Positions 33,201 through 42,400 of a stretch of 52,757 bases of DNA are shown here, piece after piece. Within the stretch, counting starts at the first letter, position 1. Each line of letters opens with the position of its first letter. The stretch is from Spirochaetales bacterium (GTDB taxonomy: Bacteria > Spirochaetota > Spirochaetia > Sphaerochaetales > Sphaerochaetaceae). The notes beneath the pieces were generated by a model. That model worked only from the letters and a program-made list of their open reading frames with translations. It was not told the origin of the DNA and made no database searches. The stretch is taken from contig JAQYHB010000009.1 of NCBI GenBank assembly GCA_028722305.1, forward strand, positions 1 through 52,757, in the 5' to 3' direction. A program made the translations under genes and the position numbers.

Positions 33201-33918
33201 CGTTGCCGGAAAGCTTGTCGGTGCAACTGGTGTCCGTCCCCTCATAGACCAGCGTCGCCCCCTTCCACATCGCAGCCAGCTCGTCGCTGGAATAGTTGTC
33301 CTCGTTGAAATCATCGCCCACCATCAACCGCCGGACCTGAAACTTATAGTGGTACAGCGGGGTCCTTCCGCTCTGGTCAAGCGCACTCATCAGCTTGCGG
33401 TCATCCCAAGAGAGGGAGACGGTGTTGCCGTCGACAATCGGAGAGGAAACTTCCACCGAGGGAAGCGAGGCGCCCTCCACCACCGTCGAGCTAGAGGCGG
33501 TCAACGTGGAGGAAGCGGAATACTGGATGACGGTATCAACGCTGAAGAGCACGTGGATACCGCTTGGAGCCTCCATCGTATAGGAGAACGAACTCTCCCC
33601 GCCCGAGGGTTTGAGGATATGGGTGAGGATGGGAGATGCCGCATTGGGCCCGTCGAACATCTGGTAGTTGACCCGATAATAGAGATTCTTGCCTTCGGCG
33701 TCCGTCTGGCCGTCGAAGGTCAGGGTGATGTGTCCATCCTCGGTGGTGGTTGCCCGCACGTTGGTGACCGCTTTGGCTGTCACGATGCCGGTCAGCGTGT
33801 CGTCCACCACATCCTGCGACGCATTGACGGTACAGGAAGTTGCCACACTCCCGGCAAGGAGCGCGCACGCAAGCAGACAAACCTGTGCCCAATGTCTCGA
33901 AACACTCATGTGGACCAT
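30232..33918 (-). CDS. Large fibronectin type III repeat lipoprotein (about 1228 residues)
   Basis: A signal sequence of about 25 residues ends in SVATSC, an acceptable lipobox. Roughly nine Fn3-like modules follow, with recurrent 'VSW..V.GA..Y.VY' strands and 'TYAYRVTA'-type ends, then a non-Fn3 C-terminal region of about 180 residues (from DFSPAELANIVHFMFK) containing FGGDWWPPSGM. Possible starts are a TTG at 33927 and ATGs at 33918 and 33909; none has a good ribosome binding site, so I take the first ATG. First and largest gene of a four-gene operon. The design suggests a long stalk that displays a terminal domain outside the cell. Confidence 0.85.
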   Translation of the reverse strand: MVHMSVSRHWAQVCLLACALLAGSVATSCTVNASQDVVDDTLTGIVTAKAVTNVRATTTEDGHITLTFDGQTDAEGKNLYYRVNYQMFDGPNAASPILTHILKPSGGESSFSYTMEAPSGIHVLFSVDTVIQYSASSTLTASSSTVVEGASLPSVEVSSPIVDGNTVSLSWDDRKLMSALDQSGRTPLYHYKFQVRRLMVGDDFNEDNYSSDELAAMWKGATLVYEGTDTSCTDKLSGNEVHALYRVWMVLMDANGVLLEQVPEISSSPMEITTDTSTAPAEPLSIAASRGTKKEGIQVDWTLPDYVNGLASGSVTHRAKVERRGSGSETWTTLVALGTDINTDDYGYTQDGTDGKASYSFLDTSADANTTYAYRVTAAYYFADTGVIQTQDSSFDPLETEQPGYRTWLPTDLKVNDGRNSTGDADLANTVSWTYAEPSGRSGTFSLTRSDEYLTTSLGTTTDTTYSDSFTLSGDELKVDHTYSYALRLVYEDGTESDPLVSGTVVYETCYSQVAYIEELAATTNLAGKVTLSWNEDTDTDYEHDKVTYTLQSSGSYENLSSAEEVSPGEGATLPSADNGYHGIWTVDADAGVTKYYKLTATYAGEKDLNATYVQVVQGSALAIPAGLKVADSVSQTTLTGSFSTVENAASYKVGYRPSGSEDNYTFIDLDQSASGTVSFTLSREVGAGTAEAGMVYDFVVVSVDEEGNRSACSSVETGSLFGPYGLDAAISDNDTANNSFTVTWKAVPGAGGYNVNLYRKVLDGNGKPIYDSTTYLGSKLVETVEGTAGYSQQFLSSDALFAVKGNNPYPLSSHYLVKVVPYSLAENGGEVAEEQVDGVEGHWFSPPVLTASKAASGTQIAVSWDAVDGAESYLLYQSSDGSTWGAATTVTGTSYTLTTTSDTYFTIASVKGGLTSQLQSYISGDDTNLGYVFKAPSSFSATSNADKPYYTLVWSAVDGATRYYVTEDSSSAIAIDVTDLGKGESRGTEGTAGYVRLSADGSTYTYNCPGSEMVNSTWNHTVSMYSYKEMEDVAVTSQSSSPVTGVYRDFSPAELANIVHFMFKIALTEANKQFGGDWWPPSGMIESVSTNIYTDMTGVTIKSSYADRWGDPTQHNGSMKMSDAPVPSSADSLTSASGFVLSSTVDAVLRASNDGEAGYLGVDGLKYVGYGETGTFVLRYPDKYGNRTATYQITTELNVKESTGTVEITKDGLATSFSYSDLTVKPY

Positions 33919-33936
33919 GGTGGACAAAAAGACTCT

Positions 33937-33965
33937 ATCATGTCAAGTAAACGACACTATGACAA
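33937..33965 (-). promoter_or_regulatory. Putative promoter of the Fn3 envelope operon
   Basis: Minus-strand TTGTCA (33960-33965), 17-base spacer, CATGAT (33937-33942). The spacing to the ATG at 33918 leaves a very short leader. The surrounding 130 bases are clearly more AT-rich than the genes on either side. Confidence 0.4.
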
Positions 33966-34064
33966 AAATAGTCGTTCTTGTATATCTTTGATTATTTTTT
34001 GTCCGGAAACCAAATACATCCCAATTTTATTCAACACCATGTTGACAATCGGTCAGTGTGTTGG

Positions 34065-34559
34065 TTATGTCACAACTTTCAAGAAACGCTCAAAAAACGT
34101 ACGGTAGGCTTCCAGTTTTCGTTCGAACGGCATCGTGTTGGCCGCGCTCGGCGAAGGCAAGGCCTGAAAGACCAGATGTTCCGGGTACCACGCGATGAAA
34201 CGACGATAGAACGCTTCCGCCTTCTTTCCGGTAAACGCCACCGCGCGCAGATCAGGATGGGATTTGATGAAAGGAACCAGGTCATTGGGCTCCACCTTCC
34301 GGTAGCCGGAGTCCAGGCTCCCCTCACGGTCAAAGCACCTGAGGGTATCCCACAGCGCGACCCGATGGGTCAACAGCAGCCGTTCCTTTGCTTCATAGGT
34401 GTCGATCGGGCTGTCGAACAGGCGGCCCATGATCGGCCAGAAGGCGTTGGTCGGATGCCCGTAGTACTCCCGTTTTTCCAGCGAGACACGGCTCGGGCCG
34501 GTGCCCAGCACCAGCACCAGCGCGTCACTCTTCTCAATTGGCGGAAATCCCTGTTCCAT
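34065..34559 (-). CDS. DNA-deoxyinosine glycosylase (uracil-DNA glycosylase family 6 type)
   Basis: Predicted base-excision enzyme that removes hypoxanthine (and perhaps other deaminated bases) from DNA. The 164-residue product has GFPPIEKSDALVLVLGTGPS (motif 1 region), REYYGHPTNAFWPIMG with the conserved Asn, and the motif-2 type LPSPSAANT. The start at 34559 is chosen because family members begin just before the GFPPI block; an in-frame ATG at 34610 is possible. It is divergent from the dioxygenase gene. Confidence 0.85.
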   Translation of the reverse strand: MEQGFPPIEKSDALVLVLGTGPSRVSLEKREYYGHPTNAFWPIMGRLFDSPIDTYEAKERLLLTHRVALWDTLRCFDREGSLDSGYRKVEPNDLVPFIKSHPDLRAVAFTGKKAEAFYRRFIAWYPEHLVFQALPSPSAANTMPFERKLEAYRTFFERFLKVVT

Positions 34560-34648
34560 GATTTGCCATGATACCCGATTCCGTGGCCTCTTGTCTTCGA
34601 GCCATTTCATAGGTATTTCTAGATATCTTTTCTCCGAGGAGCCCACAG

Positions 34649-35410
34649 ATGGAACGAGCACCGGTACTTTTTGTAGGACATGGCTCACCCATGAACGCGA
34701 TTACGGACAATCCGGCCAGGAATGCATGGAAACAGCTGGGAAGCCAGCTCGAGAAACCCAAGGCCATCATCGCCGTCAGCGCCCACTGGACGAGCAGGGG
34801 TAGGACTAAGGTGAACCCCCAAGAGGTCAACCGCCAGATATACGACATGTACGGTTTTCCGCAAGAACTGTACGACCTGCAGTACGAGCCGAAAGGAAAC
34901 CCAGCCCTGGCAGGCAGAATCGCCACTCTGCTGGAAGCAAGCCTGGACGACTCGTGGGGGATCGACCACGGAATCTGGAGCATCCTCTGCAACATGTACC
35001 CCGCATGCGACGTGCCGGTGGTGATGGTCAGCACCGATGTCACCGCCACGCCGGCAAAGCTCTACGGATTGGGCAAGAAGCTGGGCACCCTACGTGGCGA
35101 AGGGTACGCGGTCCTTGCCAGCGGAAACGTGGTCCACAACCTTGGGAAGGTCGACTGGGATATGCAGGACGGCTATCCTTGGGCTGACGCATTCGACAAA
35201 GAAATCGAGGACGCGGTCTGTGGCGGAGACCCTCAGAAGGTGATGGACTACGCCTCCATCGCCGGTTCCCGGCTGGCGGTCCCCACCTCCGAACACTTCC
35301 TGCCGCTCATCGTGGCCCTTGGAGCTGTCCGAGAAAGCGACAAGGCCACCAGCTTCAACGCCTATCGGGAATTGGGGTCGATGAGCATGACTTCCTTCCT
35401 GTGGAAGTAG
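34649..35410 (+). CDS. ygiD: DODA-type extradiol ring-cleavage dioxygenase
   Basis: A 253-residue class III extradiol dioxygenase of the YgiD/plant DODA group, known in E. coli to cleave 4,5 of L-DOPA. Metal ligands are visible: VGHGSPMNA near the N-terminus, SAHWTSRG, GIDHGIWSIL and SGNVVHNL, with SEHFLPLIVA near the C-terminus. GAGGAG lies 7 bases before the ATG. An oxygen-using enzyme is odd for a probable anaerobe, so oxygen removal or a non-dioxygenase role should be considered. It ends one base before the convergent flavoprotein gene. Confidence 0.9.
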   Translation: MERAPVLFVGHGSPMNAITDNPARNAWKQLGSQLEKPKAIIAVSAHWTSRGRTKVNPQEVNRQIYDMYGFPQELYDLQYEPKGNPALAGRIATLLEASLDDSWGIDHGIWSILCNMYPACDVPVVMVSTDVTATPAKLYGLGKKLGTLRGEGYAVLASGNVVHNLGKVDWDMQDGYPWADAFDKEIEDAVCGGDPQKVMDYASIAGSRLAVPTSEHFLPLIVALGAVRESDKATSFNAYRELGSMSMTSFLWK

Positions 35411-35411
35411 G

Positions 35412-36971
35412 TCAAAGGGAAACGTATTTCGCTACTGCGTCGGCACACGCGATGCCATCCAAAGCGGCACTGACGATGCCGCCGGCATACCCGGCTCCCT
35501 CGCCACAGGGGAAAAGCCCTGCGCGCCCGACGTGCATCAGGCTCGTCTCGTCGCGGGGGATCCGGACCGGGCTACTGGTACGGCTCTCGCAGGCGACGAG
35601 CAGCGCCTCGTTGGTCAGGAAACCCTTCGCCTTCCGCCCAAACACCTCGAAACCGGTTTTCAAGCGGGAGGAAACGAAGCGGGGCAGGACGGCATCCATG
35701 TCCGCGCTGACAATCCCCGGATAGTAGCTGGTCTGGGGCAGGGTTTCGGAAAGGTGCCCCTCAACGAAATCCACCATCCGCTGGGCGGGCGCCACCATCT
35801 TTCCACCACCCACCTTCCAGGTATGGGACTCGAAAGCCTCGACAAAATCGAGCATGGCGAGGTTCCCTCCGAACTGCTTCGGGGAAAGGTCTTCCGGGCG
35901 TAGCTCCACCACCATGCCACTGTTGGCGAACCGGCCGCTTCTGGCGCTGGAACTCATGCCGTTGACCGAAAGGAAGCCAGCCTTGGTGCAGGAGGGGACA
36001 ATCACTCCCCCGGGGCACATGCAGAAGGAATACACCCCCCTCCCTGCCGCTTGGGTGACGAACCAGTAGTCGGCTGGTGGCAGGTACTTGCCCCTCCCAT
36101 CCTCGCTGTGGTACTGGATCTGGTCGACCAACTCCTGGGGATGCTCAAGGCGGACACCGACGGCGATGCCCTTGCTCTGGATCGCGATGCCCTGCTCATC
36201 CAGATAGCGGAACAGCTCGCTCGAGGAATGGCCGACAGCCAGGATGACGGGGCCCTCGTAGCTCTTGCCGCTCTCGGTGACCACCCCGGTGACGGTGCCG
36301 TCACCGGCATACTCCAACGCGACCACCTTGCTTTCGAAATGGAACTCTCCCCCGTTGTTCTGGATTGTCGCGCGGATCTTCTGGATCACGTCCGGCAGTT
36401 TGTCGCTCCCGATATGGGGATGGGTCTCGTAAAGGATTGCGTGTTCCGCGCCATGCTGGCAGAGCTGGGAAAGCACCTTGGTGACGTCCCCCCGCTTGTC
36501 GCTCCGCGTGAAGAGCTTGCCATCGCTGAAGGCGCCCGCTCCACCCTCGCCGAATCCGTAGTTCGAGTCTGGGTTGACGATACCGCTTCGCCCCATCTTG
36601 GCGATATCCAGCTTGCGCTGCTCGACGCTCTTGCCCCGCTCGATGATGACTGGTTTCAGGCCGACCTCCAGCAATCGGAGCGCCGCGAAGAGGCCGGCGG
36701 GTCCAGCGCCAACGACAATCACCTGCGGTTTATGCGTGCAGTCCTGGTACTGGGTTCTCTCATAGTCCTGCTCCGCCTGCTCTCCGAGATAGACCTCGTA
36801 GGTACGGTCGACATAGACCTGCTTGCGGCGGGCATCGATGCTCTCACGCTTGATACGCAGGTCGGTGATATCTTCGCGTTTGATGGAAAGTTTCTGCGCG
36901 ATCTGGGCGTTGACGGCGCGGCTTTTGGACGCATCCTCCGGCTTCAGGCGTACATTGACAATGGTTCTCAT
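35412..36971 (-). CDS. FAD-dependent dehydrogenase, COG2509 type
   Basis: A 519-residue flavoprotein. It begins with a small ferredoxin-fold domain (about 1-85, MRTIVNVRLKPEDASKSRAV) followed by a GxGxxG FAD-binding domain (VIVVGAGPAGLFAALRL) and the family stretches GEGGAGAFSDGKLFTRS and SFCMCPGGVIVPS. The end, GLFPCGEGAGYAGGIVSAA, closes the FAD site. The substrate of this widespread family is unknown. GGGAGGATCC precedes the ATG. Confidence 0.9.
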   Translation of the reverse strand: MRTIVNVRLKPEDASKSRAVNAQIAQKLSIKREDITDLRIKRESIDARRKQVYVDRTYEVYLGEQAEQDYERTQYQDCTHKPQVIVVGAGPAGLFAALRLLEVGLKPVIIERGKSVEQRKLDIAKMGRSGIVNPDSNYGFGEGGAGAFSDGKLFTRSDKRGDVTKVLSQLCQHGAEHAILYETHPHIGSDKLPDVIQKIRATIQNNGGEFHFESKVVALEYAGDGTVTGVVTESGKSYEGPVILAVGHSSSELFRYLDEQGIAIQSKGIAVGVRLEHPQELVDQIQYHSEDGRGKYLPPADYWFVTQAAGRGVYSFCMCPGGVIVPSCTKAGFLSVNGMSSSARSGRFANSGMVVELRPEDLSPKQFGGNLAMLDFVEAFESHTWKVGGGKMVAPAQRMVDFVEGHLSETLPQTSYYPGIVSADMDAVLPRFVSSRLKTGFEVFGRKAKGFLTNEALLVACESRTSSPVRIPRDETSLMHVGRAGLFPCGEGAGYAGGIVSAALDGIACADAVAKYVSL

Positions 36972-37123
36972 GGATCCTCCCGGGAACCGGCGAGATTCGG
37001 TTCCGTGCTTGCATTCTACACAGGTGGCTCCCTCTAGGAAAGACGTGGATCCTGGCAGGATGCCCCATCACCGTAAAAACTATCGAACTACGAACTATCT
37101 TCACAAAAATCCAACATCCCGCC

Positions 37124-37153
37124 TTCAATTTCCATGGTTTTTTTCTGTATAGT
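37124..37153 (+). promoter_or_regulatory. Putative promoter of the RND efflux operon
   Basis: TTCAAT (37124-37129), 18-base spacer with a T-run, TATAGT (37148-37153), about 30 bases before the TolC-like gene's ATG. No TetR-type regulator gene or obvious operator palindrome accompanies it in the window. Confidence 0.5.
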
Positions 37154-37183
37154 AATGGACATCTTCTAAAGGAGAAGGTTTCC

Positions 37184-38482
37184 ATGCATCACCACCCTTC
37201 TGTGCTCATTGCATGCGTGTTGTCCTGTACTTTATCCCTGCCCGCGCAATCCATCACCCTCGACGAGGCGCTTGACGCCGCCCGATCCGACAACAAGGAA
37301 ATCAAGGTTGCCACGTTGGAGCTCGCCCAAAGCCAGAGGGAAAACTCGGTCAACGACTGGCTCCCTTCCATCACCCTGCAACTTGGGACGAGCGCCAGCA
37401 TCAGCATCATCGACAAGACATTCAACGCCAGCTACTCCCTCGGCGGCGTCACCTGGTCGCTGGATAGCGCGAACCATGCAGCCAGCAAAGCGGACCGGGC
37501 CCTGTCCAACGAAAGCGCCCAGCTTGCCTACCAGAGCAAGGTCAACTCGGTCGACAGCAGGGTCACCACTGCCTACTGGAACGCCGAGGCCTCCCGGCTG
37601 GCATGGAAGAGCCGGCAGAGCGCACTCGAGCGGAACCAGCGCGAACTGGAGACCATCCAGGACAAGTTCGAGGCGGGGACGGCGACCACCCTTTCCGTGA
37701 GCCAAGCGGAGATGAGCGTCGCCGACGCCCAGTACCAGACACAGATTGCCAGGCAGACCTACCAGAGCGCCCTGACCACCCTCTCCAACCTGACGGGTCT
37801 GGACATCGGCGAGGATGCCGTCTTCCAAGAGATGCCGGAAGGCTTTTCCCTGAAGGACCGTTCGCTTCTGACCGGCGACCTTGAGGACACCACCACGATC
37901 AAGCAATACGCGCTGACCCTCGCCCGGGCCAGGCAGGCTTTGGTTAACAAGAAGTCCTCGGGCAAGGGAATTTCGGTCAACGTCACCGCCAAAACCAGTT
38001 TCGGAGACTCCATCTACAGCTATCGCGACAGCGATGGTACCTGGGGTTTTTCCGACTTCGCCGATGCCACCTCCCTCGGAATGACTGTCTCGGTTCCCCT
38101 GGACCATCTGTTCCAGAATTCCAGCACATCCATCGCCATCGACAGCGCCCAGTACGACATCCAGATTGCCGAGCTGAACCTGCAGAAGGCGTTGGAAGAC
38201 CTACAGACCGACATCGAGGACGCCATCACCAGCGTCGAGCAGGCCGAGGCCAATCTGCTTCTGCTGGACCGCCATCTGGCGCTGGCGTGGAAGCAGCTCG
38301 ATCTTATCCAGACCAGCTATGACGCGGGAAAAAGCAGCTTCAGCGACCTGGAAGACGCCAAACAGGCGGTCAGCGACGCCGAGCTGGCCAAAGTGCAACA
38401 ACAGCTGAACCACACCATCGCGCTCTATGACCTGGCAACACTTCTCGAGCGCCCAGTCACCGACCTTGCTCGATACCAATAA
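37184..38482 (+). CDS. TolC-family outer-membrane efflux protein
   Basis: The outer-membrane duct of a tripartite exporter. The 432-residue product has a signal peptide (cleavage near LPAQS, about 22) and two OEP repeats: long heptad-rich helices (ALDAARSDNKEIKVATLELA; QTSYDAGKSSFSDLEDAKQA) around short barrel strands. The motif 'F.AGTATTLSVSQAEMSVADA' is the typical TolC helix hinge. AAAGGAG lies 9 bases before the ATG. It begins an operon with the adaptor (11-base gap) and the RND pump. Confidence 0.92.
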   Translation: MHHHPSVLIACVLSCTLSLPAQSITLDEALDAARSDNKEIKVATLELAQSQRENSVNDWLPSITLQLGTSASISIIDKTFNASYSLGGVTWSLDSANHAASKADRALSNESAQLAYQSKVNSVDSRVTTAYWNAEASRLAWKSRQSALERNQRELETIQDKFEAGTATTLSVSQAEMSVADAQYQTQIARQTYQSALTTLSNLTGLDIGEDAVFQEMPEGFSLKDRSLLTGDLEDTTTIKQYALTLARARQALVNKKSSGKGISVNVTAKTSFGDSIYSYRDSDGTWGFSDFADATSLGMTVSVPLDHLFQNSSTSIAIDSAQYDIQIAELNLQKALEDLQTDIEDAITSVEQAEANLLLLDRHLALAWKQLDLIQTSYDAGKSSFSDLEDAKQAVSDAELAKVQQQLNHTIALYDLATLLERPVTDLARYQ

Positions 38483-38493
38483 GGAAGTTTTGT

Positions 38494-39468
38494 ATGGAAG
38501 ATGAAGAAAAACAGAAACCGCAGGTAGTCTCCGAGACGGCCCCGAAGCCGGGCATCCTTGACCGCATCGTCACGATTATCCTGCTCGCCATCTGCCTGCT
38601 CATGGCATACCTGATCGCCAAACCGCTGATCGGCAAGGTTGCCGCTAGCGACTCCGGCCGCGGAGCTTCTGCCACAGGCATCGAGGCGGTGGTCAACGTC
38701 AGCACCTACACGGTCGAGCCGACCTCCTTCGTGCGCACCTCGACGATGGGAGCCCAGCTCGAGGGGAGCATGGACGCCCACAACCTGTACTCGAGCGAGG
38801 TCGCCGGCACGCTGACCTCGCTCGATCTTTCCGTCGGGCAGACCATCCAGACGGGCGACGTGATTGGCATGGTCGACCCCTCCACCCCGGGCGAGGTCTA
38901 CAAGCCTACCGCAATCAAGGCGACCATCGGAGGAACCATCTACTCGGTGGACAGCTATGTCGGGCAGAAGATCGCCACCAGCACCAGCCTTGCCACCATC
39001 GGTTCCTCCGGCGAGCTGGAAGTGGTGGCCCACGTGGCGGAACGCTATCTTTCCACCCTGACGGTGGGAATGCATGCGACCTTTTCCGCCAGCGCCTGGC
39101 CTGACGAGCGTTTCTCCGCCACCGTCAAAGCCATCAGCCCGACGGTCAACACAACCAACCGCACCGTCGAGGTGACCCTTTCCATCGACAAGCCAGACAC
39201 CCGCCTGAAGGAAGGCATGTACGTCTCCCTGGAGCTAACCATCGACGAGGAGGATAGCGCGCTCACCATCCCCTCGACCGCGCTGACCACCTATCTCGGT
39301 GAGAACGTCGTCTATGTAGCGGACGGAGAGTACGCCAGGCGCGTGCCTGTCACCCTTGGATCCGCCAACGACACCAGCACCGTCATCACCAGCGGCCTCG
39401 ATGCCGGCGACAAGGTGATTACCGCCGGCAACGTCACCGACGGGACCAGGATTTCCGTGATCAAGTGA
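38494..39468 (+). CDS. RND efflux periplasmic adaptor (HlyD/AcrA family)
   Basis: A 324-residue membrane-fusion protein anchored by one N-terminal helix (about 23-46) rather than a lipid. It has a barrel-sandwich/lipoyl domain (EVAGTLTSLDLSVGQTIQTG and the matching IGGTIYSVDSYVGQKI), with almost no alpha-hairpin between the halves, then a beta-barrel (VNTTNRTVEVTLSID) and a membrane-proximal domain. The missing hairpin makes it shorter than AcrA and may affect how it docks to the TolC partner. It lies 9 bases before the pump gene. Confidence 0.92.
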   Translation: MEDEEKQKPQVVSETAPKPGILDRIVTIILLAICLLMAYLIAKPLIGKVAASDSGRGASATGIEAVVNVSTYTVEPTSFVRTSTMGAQLEGSMDAHNLYSSEVAGTLTSLDLSVGQTIQTGDVIGMVDPSTPGEVYKPTAIKATIGGTIYSVDSYVGQKIATSTSLATIGSSGELEVVAHVAERYLSTLTVGMHATFSASAWPDERFSATVKAISPTVNTTNRTVEVTLSIDKPDTRLKEGMYVSLELTIDEEDSALTIPSTALTTYLGENVVYVADGEYARRVPVTLGSANDTSTVITSGLDAGDKVITAGNVTDGTRISVIK

Positions 39469-39477
39469 GGCGAGTCG

Positions 39478-42400
39478 ATGCAGGTTTCCGAATTCTCCGT
39501 ACGCAGGCCCATTTTCATCACCATGGTCTTTACCGTGGTGCTGGTCATCTGCGCCATGTTCCTCCCATCCTTGCAAATCGCGCTCTACCCCAGCGTGTCG
39601 ATGCCGATCATCGCCGTCATGGTCAGCATGGACGACGAGGCGGATCCTGAAGCGGTCGAGCAACAGGTCGCCAAAGTGATGGAGAACAGACTCGGGTCCA
39701 TCCAGAACCTCAATACGATGACGACCAGTTCCAGCGAGTCGCGGGCGATCGCCATCCTGGAATTCAACTACGGCACAGACCTGGACGAGGCGGAAGAGGA
39801 TGTTCAGACCGTCGTCAACCGTCTGAACAGCGGCTCCACCCTTCCCGACTGGGCGGGAACCGCCACCTTGTTCCGTTTTGACCGTCGCACCAACAGCAGC
39901 TTCATGCGCCTGTACATGGCCGGTTCCAATGACTTGAACGAGCTCTACACGATCGCGGAGAACGATGTCATGCCGATGCTCCAGCGCGTCGAGGGGGTCA
40001 GCCAGGTATCGGTTGCCGGCACCGGCAGCGTCGAGTACGACGTCAATGTCGATCCGGTCAGGCTTGCCAGCTATGGACTGACCCTGTCCCAGGTCAGGGC
40101 CGCCTTGGCTGCGGAGAACATCCAGCAGAGCATGGGCGAGATCACCCAGAACGAGATGGACTACACCATCAGCACCGACTCCCGTTTCCGGAGTCTGGAT
40201 GATGTGCGGAGGAGCCGCATCTCGACCTTGGATGGTGTCTCGGTAACCGTCGACGATATCGCGACCGTCACCCAAGGCGAGGGTACCTCTCAGGAGCGTT
40301 ATCGCGATGGCAGCAGGATCATCCAGCTTTCCATCTCCAACGAGAGCGACACCAACAGCGCAACCGTCGCCAAAGCGGTCCGCGCCGCGCTTCCGGGAAT
40401 CAACGACTCGCTCCCCGATGGAATCAAGGTCGAGATCCAGAGGGATGACACGACGATGATCAGTTCCACGCTGGAAGAGGTCTACTCAAGCGCCATCGAG
40501 GGTGTCCTGCTGGCCGCCTTGGTCATCTTCCTTTTCCTGCGCAATATCAAGGCGACGATCATCATCAGCCTTTCCATGCCGATTTCCATTCTGGTGACCT
40601 TGATGGTCATGAGCATGGCCGACATCACCGTCAACAGCATGTCGATGGCTGGCCTGATTCTGGGTATCGGCATGATTGTCGACGCCTCCACCCTCAATCT
40701 GGAGAACACCTACAACTTCCGGACCCAGGGCAAGAGCGCCGCCGCGAGCGCCATTCTCGGCAGCCAGGACATGGCGGCCGCCAACCTTGGCTCGACACTG
40801 ACCACCATCTGCGTGTTCCTGCCCTTGGTCATCTTCAAGAACAGGCTGGAGATGATCGGCATCATGTTCCAGGACCTGATCTATACCGTCTGTATATCTC
40901 TCGCAGTCTCCCTTGTGGTTGCCCAGACACTGGTCCCTGCCCTCAGCGGATCGATCCTTCGAATCGACTCCCGTACCCAGAAACCGCTTCGGCTCGCCCT
41001 GCTACGCTGGATTGACGCGGGCTGCAACAGGTTCGAGAAATGGCTGGAGGACATCTATGCCGGGACCTTGCGGTACTGCTTGAACCACCGGTTCCTGATT
41101 GTCATGGTCCTGACGCTGACGATGGTCTACTCGTTCGGCAAAGTGGGAAGAATCGGCATGAACCTGACTCCGCGGATGAATACCGATGATTCGGTCACCA
41201 TGAGCCTGACGCTGCCGGCTGGCACCAACAAGAACGCCACGCGCAGAGAGCTGTTTTCCATGCAGCAGAAGATCATCGACCAGATTCCGAAGGAGGCCTA
41301 TGACGAAATCCTGGTCAACGTAGGTTCCTCGAATACCGGCTCGATCGAGCTCGACATGCCCGATATCACCCAGCAGACCATCGGCGCGAACGAGCTGAAG
41401 AACATGCTCCGCCCGCTCCTGAAGGACAACCCCGCCGCCACCTGGGCATTCAGCGCCGGCCGTGGGCCGGGCGGCGGCAGCGCCATCACCATCCAGGTCA
41501 AAGGCAGGGACACCCAGGCAATCGCGGAAGCAGTCAACGAGATCGCCGCGATTATCATCGCCCACGTGCCCGAGGCGGTCGACGTCAGCACCGACCTCGA
41601 AGATGGAGCCCCGAGAGTCGTCATGCAAATCGACCAGGAGCGGGCCAAGGACCTAGGATTGACGGCCAGCCAGATCGCCACCACGGTCAGTTACGCGATC
41701 AGCGGAACCACAGCCACCACGATCAGCACCTTCGACGCCGACAACACCTATGACCTGGTCGTCCAGATGGACGAGGACAAGATTTCTTCCATCGGACAGC
41801 TCGGCAGCCTTTTGGTGACCGGATCCAACGGGCCGGTCTCGTTGGACCAGGTCGCCACCTTCTCGGTCAGCAACGGTCCCCTGTCGATCAGCCGAGAGAA
41901 CAAGCAACGGGTCAACGAAGTGACCGCCTCTCTTGCCGACGGCTACTCGGCCAACGAGGTCCAAGCCAAAATCAACGAGGCCCTCGACCAGTATTTCACC
42001 GCCCCCGAGGGGGTGACGGTAGAGCAGAACGGCGACATGCAGCAACTTGCCGAGTATGGCCCGACGCTGGTCTTGATCGTGATTCTCGCACTGCTGCTCG
42101 TCTTCGCCGTCATGGCGGCACAATTCGAAAGTCTGGTCGACCCCTTCATCATCTTCGCCACTGTCCCGTTATTGATGATTGGCGTCATCTGGATCCACAT
42201 CTGGATGGGGCAGAGCTTCAGTCTCTTTTCCATCGTCGGCGTGGTCGCCCTCATCGGCGTGGTCGTCAACAACGGCATCGTCCTGGTCGACACAATCAAC
42301 CGTCGGGTGCGTAGGCATGTGCCGGTGCGACAGGCCTGCATCGAGTCGGCGCGGCTCAGGCTCCGACCGATTCTGATGACGACGCTGACCACCGTGCTGG

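Noticed and set aside
33940-33980. AACGAC...GTCGTT pair near the Fn3 operon promoter as an operator
   Set aside because: Six-base arms over a 15-base spacer are weak, and there is no second copy or regulator gene nearby.
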